This document shows positions 1-9,100 of a stretch of DNA of 64,000 nucleotides, piece by piece. How positions within the stretch are numbered: the first letter of the stretch is position 1; every line of letters starts with the position of its first letter. The position numbers and the translations under genes were made by a program. The DNA comes from Struthio camelus. Taxonomy: Eukaryota > Chordata > Aves > Struthioniformes > Struthionidae. The stretch spans positions 2,231,501 through 2,295,500 of the forward strand of contig NC_090953.1 of NCBI RefSeq assembly GCF_040807025.1. Reading direction: 5' to 3'. The notes under the pieces are model-generated. The model saw only the letters and a program-made list of their open reading frames with translations. It ran no database searches and was not told the DNA's origin.

Positions 1-2870
1 TGTAGACATATTTCAAATAAATTACTGACCAACATTAGCTGCAAGGCATATCATATGTTAACCAGACCTAGCTAAGGAGGGGGGTGGTTTGAACAAAAGG
101 GAAAGAGAGTCCCTGTGACTGTTAACGCTTTAGAAGCTGCTAGCACGGCACAGTTACCTCCCCTAGCCTCGCATCAACCATCTCTAGTTTGTGACAACGC
201 AACTCTATACTGGACCTTTTTTGGGTGCTTAGAGGACAGCAGCAATTCCCTTCCTCATCAGAGCAGAGACTCAGCAGCTCTGTCCTGTGTGCGTGCGCGC
301 CCCTCAGCTTTGCGCCGAGGTGGTACGTAACAGCGCGCGCGTCCACGCTGCTGCTGAGCGGCCGTCCCGCTGCTGCTACCGCAGCGAGCCTTCCCGTCCT
401 CTAGCGAGAGCGGTTTGCCAGGAATTCAGCGCGCGCTCATCCTCCCCGCACCTTGGCACGGAGCAGCAGAGATTTATCCCCTCCTCCTACGCTGCTCCAA
501 GCCCGAGTAAACAGGCAGGGGAAGGGCTTTGCGCTGCGGAGGAGGCTGGGCACTTCTTCCTGACCTGCTGCCGCAGGCTCTGCTCGCGCCGGCCGTCTCC
601 CCGCCACCGCAGGGTGCGGGGACTCAGGGCTGGGCCCCACGCACACGCACCCGCCCCCGCGCTGGTGCCGGGGCTTTGGTTGTCAGCGCTCGGGTTCAGC
701 CCTCTGCTGAACGCAGGAGCAGGAAGGGCCTGGATGGAGGCAGACTGGAGTTGAAGGCGGCTGCAGAAAGGGCTCGTTCCTTCCCCTGGGGTCACCAGCC
801 CTGCGTCTGCCCCCAGGCTGGGCCTGCTGGCACAGCCCGTTACGGGTGAAAAATGGGCTAACATCACCGCCAGGGCGATAGCCCTGGTTCAGGGACCTGG
901 CGCTGTCCCTTGGACAGAAAGGGCCAGGCAAGCCGCATCCTGCTCCGTCAGCGCCCGTCGCACAGGGCTGCGCGCTGCCCAAACGCCAGAAACGCGGCAA
1001 AGCCCTTTCCCAGCCCTGCTCCAGTTCTCACCCGCCTGCAGCTCAGACAGATGGAGCGTGAAACCGCCCGTCCTTCAACCTCCTCCTCAAGGCAGGGGTC
1101 CCCGGAGCACGCCCGGGCGCCCGGGCCCCGCCAGGCTCTCGGCCCTGGGCTCAGCTGACGTCTGGACGAGTCGGAAGCCGCCCGCACGAGGCAGAGCCGC
1201 GGCTTTGAGAGGGTACGGGCTGCTCGGCAGCATCACGCGAAGCCACAAGCGTCACCAAGGTGGCTGGCGAGCCTGCTCCTGCTCGGGCATCCGGCACCTC
1301 CGGGATGTGGCACGGAGCCGGCAGGAGGCACCTTCCCCACCGGAGGACGGAGACCGCGCTCCCTGCTGCCAACACCAGCCGTGCACGGGGCCTCCGACTT
1401 CCCAGCGAATCCAGTAATTTTCACAACCACAACCTACAAGGAACAGCGGGTGGAGGACCTCTGCCGCGCGTGTGTGTACGTGACCCAGTGAGTCTCGCCC
1501 ATCTGCCGTCCCTTCCGGGTGGTCGCGCTGTAGTTCTTTCCTGTAGCACCGCTCGCTAATCCTCAAGTCCTCAGGTGATGGAGCTGAGCTCCTAAAACTC
1601 TTCAGCTTAATCGTTGTGATGGTTTATGTCCATAACATTTGTATTAAACCCCTGTGCAACAGAACCTCAGTGTAAAAAGAAAAAAAAGTTATTAGCAAAC
1701 CACGCAGAATAAAGACGTTTGGTAAAAGTTGTGTGACTCAAGTTACTTATTGAAGCCGTTCTGCTCTTCAGAGGGAGAGTCCTTGTCCCGCAGGATTTAA
1801 GGACCCGTATCTTAGATATGTAATTATAACAAGCCAAGAGCTGCACTCGTTAGGCTTCATGCTACGCTACAGCGGTCGTTATGGCCTCTAAATATTTTAT
1901 TCTCAGGTCTTTATTCTGTCAGTCTAATTTTATTCTGTCAGTCGCAGTCTGGCTTCGAGCACTCGCCCGCCCTGCCTGCGGACTTGCTGCCCGATGGGCG
2001 GACCCGCCGGGTTTCGGTTGGCGACCGGCGGAGCGCAGAGGCAGAGCATCCCCCCCCGCGCAGCCCTCGAAGGGACCGGAAGACGGGACCAGATACAGCT
2101 GTTTGTCGAGGCTCTTCCACAAAAGGTGGATGCTGCTACCTCTCCCGCACACCAAGCTTGAAAAAAACAACGAGGCAGCGGACACCTTGAGCATCCTCTT
2201 CCCCGAGGCCTCCGGGGAGGGAAGCGAGTCCTTCGGGGCCGCAGCAGGGGGTGGGAACGAGGACTCGCCGTCCCTGAGGACGCCCCCAACCAGATCAGTT
2301 GAATGTTAATAAACAAAAAAATAGACAACTGAGAGCATTTAAACCACCTCAAAAACCCCTTCTCAAGCCCGTTTCTAGCATCCCCAGCCCTCCGGCCCTG
2401 CCAGCGCTCGGGGACACACGTTCGACCCCTGCAGACAGCCGAGGCCGTCCCGCTCCTCGCTGCGGCACCACGGCCGGGCCGGACAAACGGCAATGTTTGG
2501 GGCCACCCTGCACCGAGCCCGGCTGGGGTGTGCAGTTAAAAAGTCATCTCGTTCTCCTGCCCAACAGCAAAACCCTTTCAAGAGGACGTAAATCCCCCTG
2601 CATCCTTCCCGAACAGCCGCCTTGGATGTCAGCAACTCCGCATTTGTCCCCAAGCGGCAGCATTTAAGCTCAGGGTGAGCCGTGCAGCGCGCTCTATTCG
2701 CGATTATCCACCCTTTTGTATTCAACCGACTCATTTCATTATCCAGCCTGGCCCCAAGGGCTGAAACAGCGTTAAACGCAGCCAGAGGAGCGCTCTCGCT
2801 GGGCTCCCTGCTCCGGGTGACAGCGTCACCGCTCAGGGTCCCCCCAGCAATCTCGCTGTTTCGGGAGAGC
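1..2870. other. Intergenic region upstream of CALML4, no gene identified
   Basis: No open reading frame here resembles a known protein, and the ORFs present are short, overlapping on both strands and driven by high GC content. AATAAA hexamers occur on the + strand at 16-21 and 1708-1713. Either could end a gene lying to the left; CLN6 is the neighbour expected from amniote gene order, but none of its coding sequence was recognised. Two GC/CpG-rich patches (about 290-1250 and 1930-2280) flank an AT-rich stretch at about 1560-1900. Confidence 0.6.
290..1250. promoter_or_regulatory. CpG-rich island without an assigned gene
   Basis: This stretch is dense in CG dinucleotides and GCGC runs, for example near 290-450, and contrasts with the AT-rich DNA that fills most of the window. 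It could be a promoter or enhancer island of an unannotated transcript, or a regulatory region of the flanking genes. No start codon with a convincing downstream splice structure was found, so only the base composition supports the call. Confidence 0.4.
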
Positions 2871-2976
2871 CCGTCTTCTAAAGCCAATACGCGTGCTCGC
2901 GGGGGCGATTAACGGCGGCGGCGGCCGCGGGAATCCAGCCCCCAGCGTGGCCTCGGCCGCGTAGCCATAGCAGCCG

Positions 2977-2988
2977 GGTATTTATGAC
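2977..2988 (+). promoter_or_regulatory. TATA-like / CDX-type element of the CALML4 promoter
   Basis: The string GGTATTTATGAC contains a TATTTAT TATA-like core. Its reverse complement contains GTCATAAA, the preferred site of caudal (CDX) homeodomain factors. It is an AT island within GC-rich DNA about 120 bases upstream of the CALML4 ATG, where a core promoter element would be expected. CDX2 is a known activator of intestinal brush-border genes, and CALML4 is a brush-border protein in mammals, so a regulatory role is plausible. Occupancy is not shown by the sequence. Confidence 0.4.
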
Positions 2989-3108
2989 AGTCCCGGCCGC
3001 GCTCCACCCGGCGCCGCGGACTTTAGCCCTTCTTCGAATAGGAAGCAGGTAGGAGGACGCACCCCATCCTGGCGGCCAGCTGCAGCGCAAGGGAAGGACC
3101 CCAGGATA

Positions 3109-3111
3109 ATG
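3109..3111 (+). CDS. CALML4: CALML4 coding exon 1 (ATG only)
   Basis: The coding part of exon 1 is just the initiator ATG, followed at once by the donor GTGAGC. An intron directly after the start codon is the classic arrangement of calmodulin genes, which supports this start. Intron 1 is 123 bases (3112-3234). Confidence 0.85.
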
Positions 3112-6100
3112 GTGAGCGAAGGGGTTTGGGTGACAGGCTGCACGTCCCCGCTCCCCTGCTACAAGTTTTAAAGCTGCTGTTGTGTCTTCTCTCTCTTTCT
3201 CCCTCTCCTTCTCTCCCCCCTTCCCACGCTACAGGCAAAATTTCTGTCCCAGGATCAAATTAACGGTATGTATAGTTTTGCTCTTTTTTAATTAAGAGCA
3301 GTTTAACACATTTACAGCTAACGGCATGTCTCTCGAAAGGGTCTCGCTCTGGGTTTCACTCCACTGCTCACCCTTCTCCTGGTCCTCGCGGTGCTCTGCG
3401 GTTTCTCTTAAGAGCCCGTCGGATGCAGTCGCTGCCCGGGGGCTGCCGGCCGAAGCACCAGGACGGGCCGGGGAGCTGGGGCGGGGGTCGCTCGCACCAC
3501 CTGCGCTCTTTAAAATCCAAAAAGCTGGATTGCACAGTGAGGCAGGCAAAAGGTTTAACTATTTACTTCCCGGCCTCTTAAAAACAACAGCTCTGGAGAA
3601 GCTAGCAGCGGCGAGATGATATTGAAGGTCAGTATTTGCGAGCGTGGAGTCCCGCAAGGTTTCGTACACGGAGCCAGCGAAGGCACGAGGAGGAAGAAGA
3701 GGGGGAGGAAGCAGGCACAGAGGCAGCCGGCCCTCGCGGGGCTCAGGGCAAGGCGCAGCCTCTTCGGGGCAGGGCTCCCCTCTCCAGCAGAAACGAGGCA
3801 GGGTTCGGTCAGCGGCCGCAGAGAACCACGGCAGAGAGCTGAAATAAGAGTATTATCGCAGCTCTGTTAATCTGCAGCGCCGCGGGGCTCGGCGGAGCCG
3901 CAGCGTTGCTTCGGGGTCAGGCGCAGCCCGGGGCCGCCGCGCCGCGGGACCGGCCGAGCCGGCTCCGGCCGCCGCGGGGCTGCAGAAACCGAAGGCTTTG
4001 GAGCGCTGTCGGGCACTGCAGCCGTTCGCCGTGGAAATAAGTAAGGGGTTGGGGAGACGAGGCTGGCGCGCCCGGGACACGGCGTCACGCATAACCCCCG
4101 CGCTCCCCGGAGCGTATCGCGCTCTCGCAGAGCGGCCAGAGCAGGCAAGACCTCGGCTCCCGCGCAAGGACTCGCTCGCGGGCCTCCGACTGCCCGGCCC
4201 CGCTGGGCTCTCCGTGGCCACGGGCCACCTTGGCTCCTATCAACAGTGGGACAGAGGGCCAAGGACTTCTAAAGGTCATCCATTTCTTCGCCCTGCCTTG
4301 AGACGAGACCGTTCACACGCACGCACGCTATTCTGGAATAGCGCATGCCTTTTCCCTGCAGTGCCGAGCGCACGTCCTCCGCCCCCGCGACTAGGGCCCC
4401 TCGCGTTCCCCCGTGCAGTAACGCACTCGGTGAAGGAGGAGGGATATTTAGGGAAGTCTCCTGTCCAGCAGCGGTCGGTCCTTGCTGACGCTGTGGGTGG
4501 CGAGTGTTTGCCACGCGGTGCAATGCCGTGGGCGTGCAAAGGCAGCGCCCGGCACAGGGCGGTTCGGCTCGTGCCTGCCGTAAGGGCTCACAAGTCTTGC
4601 TGAATCTCTTCTTCCCTCCAGACATAGTGCGAGAATCCAGCCCCATGGTCAAGAGTAAATGGACGAGGGGGGAAGGAAGGTGATCAAACCAAAGAAAGGC
4701 CGATTATTTCGTTCCTAGGATGCTCTGCAGACAGAGAACCCCCGTCCAGCCAACCCTGCAGGTTAGCACCGAGCACAAGGCGAGGAGCCGGCCCCTGCAG
4801 AGAGCTCAGTGGGAAGGGAGGATGAGAGATTACAGCGTTATCTAGGTCAGCCGCAACCCTTAATTATTCATTTAAAAACTGTGAAGTAGGTATTCCAGCA
4901 GGGAGAGCGCAAGGCGAGGAGCCAGGCTGGGATCACAGGGGCGAGGGAGGAGCACAGGGGTGAAAGTCAAACACCAGAAGGGGCCGCGGAGGCAGCAGCC
5001 GAGGCTCATCTGCAAAAATCACGCAGCTGGCAGTCTCAGACTCCACCAAAGCTAGATTTTCAGTTCTTCTGTCTTTTATTAGAATCCAACTGCGCATCTG
5101 CACGGCAGCAGGCTCAGGCGGAGACGAGTGCCCGGCGCTGCCGGGACGATGGCAGTGACCGGACTAGTCCCTCCGCCAGGGCACAGCTAATCTCTTTAAC
5201 TCCAGTTTAAACGCTCCCATACACCACTCTACTCCTCCTCCGACAGTGCCCATACGCACAGACCCCACATTTGGGACGCCAACTGGGGTGTGCATGGTGG
5301 CAAGCCCCTTTCCACCACGCGGTGCCCAGCAGAGCTAGCTCCTCCCTGGCGGTCCATCCCGGTTCATCCTCACGGTTAGGTCAGGCACTGGACAGAAACC
5401 CTCAAGTCTTCCTCATTGCAACTTAAAGCCTGTTACATCACGTCCCACCCATCATGAAGGCAGAGAAAATTACTTTCAAGTCTTACGTATTTGAACAACC
5501 TGGCTCCACCTTCAGACTTTCTTCGTTAGACTGAAAGACCTCAATTAGCTCAGTTATTCTCAGGTCCAGACTTCTAATTACCCTTGGTCCTTTCTCTGGG
5601 TCCTCCCCCACTGCCCATCATCTTTCCTGAAATAAGACACCCCCGGAGGGACACCATATCCCAGCTGGAACCCTACCAGCCCTGTCTGACCAGCCAATTG
5701 TGGGAGAAGCGTCACTTGTAGAGCAATGTAACCACTACATGGCATAACACACAGTTTTGGCTTTTAATTAGAGTTCAAGGAATGTTTTTCCCTGTACGAT
5801 AAGAAACAAAAAGGCAAGATAAAAGCCACTGACCTGATCGTTGTGATGCGGTGCCTGGGAGCCAGCCCAACGCCAGGGGAGGTCCAGAAACACCTTCACT
5901 TGCACAAAATCGGTGAGTAAAGCACGGCTGTAGTGCATTAATGAAACATATGGGGTTATGGTTGGAGCTTAGCCCCAGAAAGCGGGTCTAAATTTTTCAA
6001 AGAGGATGAGCAACCTAGAGTCAGCTATTTGGCCTTGGCAGGTTTTTGTTAAAACTCCACTTTTCTGTGGTCGGGAGTCTGTGCGCAAAGCAAATGATGC

Positions 6101-9100
6101 TGGCTAGAGTCTAGATCGATGATTTGGTCTCAGGTGAAAAAGCCCAGGCAATACAGCATAGCCAAGAGCAGCCACCAAAACCTGGTCCAACGTGCAAGAT
6201 GGTGAACACAGTCAGTCAAGCACATTGCTTAAAATAGCGCCGTTAAAACAAACAAACAAACAAAAAAAAGCAGCCTCAAGACAGGCGCGGGGAGGCATCC
6301 TGCAGCTGCTCAAGGGAACCATGCAGTATAGATTATGAGTTTCTGAGACTGGGACACTGTCCAGTCCAACCAGAGGTAGAAGAGATCAGAAAGATATTAA
6401 TCTGCAAATACATATAAATGTACTCAAAGTGGAGCACAAAGATCGAAGAAGAACCATGAGATAAGGCGCGTTGGATTAAAGGTGAGGGAAACGGAGCTTG
6501 CAGAGCGCAAGTCTAGCAAAGCTCTGGACAAGTTTTCAGGCCTGGAGAAAGCCCGAGGGGCGACCTCAAATGCAGTCTGGTCACTCCACGGCCCCTTGCT
6601 CCGTTCTGCCCATGCACATAGCTACGCTAGATGGCCATTTTTCATTCTTTTGATACACACCAGACAAGACGAGGGCTCGCTCTAAATTCTGGCTGCCCTT
6701 GCCGTTTGCCACGAACCCTAAACAACCAGCTCTGTTAATCCTGCAGTGCCACAGGCACCCAAGGGTATGACCTGGAGAAGCTCCTTCCGTTGCAAGTGCG
6801 GAGAGTGACGCTCCGCAGCGCTGGCAAGGCAGAGGCCAAGAGCAGTCTGCAAACCTCAAAGGAAAACCCGGCCGATTTGCACGTACCACAGGGTGCCATG
6901 CAACAGGCAGGACAGTGCAATGGTCTTAAATGCAGGGCCTCAATGAGAGGCGGAAACCAGACAGATCCCCTCTGGTCCAAACCGTGCCGGGCAGACAAGG
7001 AAGAGGTGCCCCAGGGAGGGAAGCCGTGGAGGGGAGCAGGGAACGGTGAGGGCAGGATCCAAACTACGATGCTGCCACGTCCATAAGGAACCTGCTGTTA
7101 CTTTTCCAGACAGAAACGCAGAACTGGATTTTTCCACTTTTCTGAATATAATGTACAGGCAAATGAAGCAGGAGGAACCCGAAAAGGAAATCCTCACGGC
7201 CTTGTCCATGATAGACAGGCAGAAGAAAGGGTTTATCACCGTTTCAGAACTGAGAGCCAAGCTTACAAGACTAGGAGAAAAGCTCTCCGAGGAAGAAGGT
7301 ACAGTTTCGCAGCAGACGTGCCAAATACTCATCTTCTACTTCTCTCTTCTCTGATTTTCCACCTTAGGTGGGTCTGGGAGCAGAAAGGCACCTAGCTGGG
7401 AAAAAGCAAATCATCCGTGCTAGCAAAATTCAGGGCTGCAGCATCTTGGGGAAGGGCTAAGCCAGCTGCCAAGTAACTAAGAGAGCTTTTCCCTTTTTCG
7501 AGTTGCTTCCCGAGTGACATTTTTTCTGCTCAGAGATGACTCCCTATTTTTACCAAGTATCTATGGCACGAAGGGCCTTCTGAAAGCGGCCGTGTCCTCA
7601 GCTCTAGAGATGCTTGAAGAAATACACAGGGGAACTGGCAGCTTCCCAAGGACACCACTGTGGTTAGCTCTGTGGCAGAGCAGCTTGAAAGCGGCAGAGT
7701 GGGACTTTTAAAATCAGGAGTAAAAAATAAAAACACAACACAACCACCACCATCACCTCAAAAACCCACCACTGTCCGGTTTGTCAGAAATTTGCCCAAG
7801 GGGCTCAATTGGAGGGAATTTCCAGGAAGCTGAAAATAATCAGAACCCGATTTTGGCCTAGCCAGTTTATATACGTACATAAACAGTTTTTTAAATGCAT
7901 GCTATACTTTCAGGATTTCATAGGATGAGCCAGGGAGCCTAGACCTGAGGGAAGTCAGCCGTGCCGTGCCGTTTCTCAGATCGCGCAATTCCCTATCAAG
8001 CCCAGATGTGCTAAGGGCTCCTGTCGCTTCCTTGCTCAGAAACGCCTCAGCCACACACTTTGCGTTCGGCTCTTTGCAGGTTCGCACAGAGCTCTCGCCC
8101 CTTCTACCACGTGGCGGAGCGGAGGCTTTGGAGCTTCAAAATTATTCGGTCTCTGCCAAAGATGGAGCATTAGTAAAACTTATCAGACGTCTGATATGGT
8201 CCAGCAGTGAGTTTTACCAGGGTTCTGGAGTTTGTACAGAGCCCGTTAGGCTCCAAAAGGGCACAAGAACTGTCTTTGCTAACATCAGCGTTTACACGAG
8301 ATCAGGACTGCCAGGCCTTGCTCTATCGCCCCCACTGGCTAAGTCTTCTTTATGGGTGATATACCAATAAGGCAGGTCATCTGAGCATTTTCCTCAACTA
8401 TTTAACTGGAGTAACAGTTTGCACAGCTATTTACATCTGAAAACACTTGCAGAGCTATTGTAAGAGCTGAAAACATAGTGAAGCCATGGAGACATTAGCC
8501 CTAATTAAAGGCGTCCTAGCAAGAACTGCTATTACGCTTGGGGGCGAGACAACATTCCCCATCATCCTGCAAGAGGACAGGTGGCTTACACACCAACTCA
8601 TAACCAGGCCCTGCACATGCTAAGGCAGCAAGCCATGTTTCTTCTCAACTAGAAAGTCCCCCTTTGGCTTGACACAATGAACTCTAGCTTGCTAAGCTGC
8701 TATAAATATTTGATGCCAGAACAGACTCAATTTCATTAGCATCTGCGATTGTTCAGTAACTACTGGCACGTACCTTCATTTACGGTGGTTCCAGAAAAGC
8801 CTTCACTTCACTTTAATTTAATGTACTTTTACCAAATGAGAAACAACACATTTTTCTTCTGGGTTATATTTTTAATTGTTCTGGGAAGAATTAATTATTT
8901 TTGAATTTATGCCCTTGGAAGTATACGATTACCATCAGGATATGCACATTTGAAAGCAGGATTAGATCTCTTGAAAACAAAGGATTGTTACTTACCTTAC
9001 AGGCCCAGCAGCTCTGCAAGGCGTTCTCACCATAGCACTTCCCTTACCCCACTCGGAAACCAGGTCCTTCCAGCAGCAGCGGCCACCGGGGATGCGCTGC

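Larger units (their letters stand above)
2880..4260 (+). promoter_or_regulatory. CpG island spanning the CALML4 start
   Basis: The sequence is strongly CpG-rich, with GGCGGC and CCGCGG clusters at about 2905-3020 and a second dense block at about 3870-4000. It covers the reconstructed CALML4 initiation codon at 3109 and the start of intron 2. Position and composition fit a vertebrate CpG-island promoter. The transcription start cannot be fixed from sequence alone. Confidence 0.6.

Noticed and set aside
287-754. 155-codon + strand ORF and overlapping ORFs in the CpG-rich left end
   Set aside because: Arg/Pro/Ala-rich translations on both strands are typical of GC-rich noncoding DNA where stop codons are rare.
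1-2300. Search for the CLN6 terminal exon expected by synteny
   Set aside because: No segment encodes the CLN6 C terminus or its membrane segments. If present, CLN6 coding sequence ends left of the window.
1930-2493. 187-codon minus-strand ORF
   Set aside because: It is compositionally driven in GC-rich DNA, overlapped by several other ORFs, with no recognisable motif.
3998-4603. 201-codon + strand ORF
   Set aside because: It lies inside CALML4 intron 2 within the CpG island, has low-complexity Arg/Pro/Ala composition and no domain, so it is a compositional ORF.
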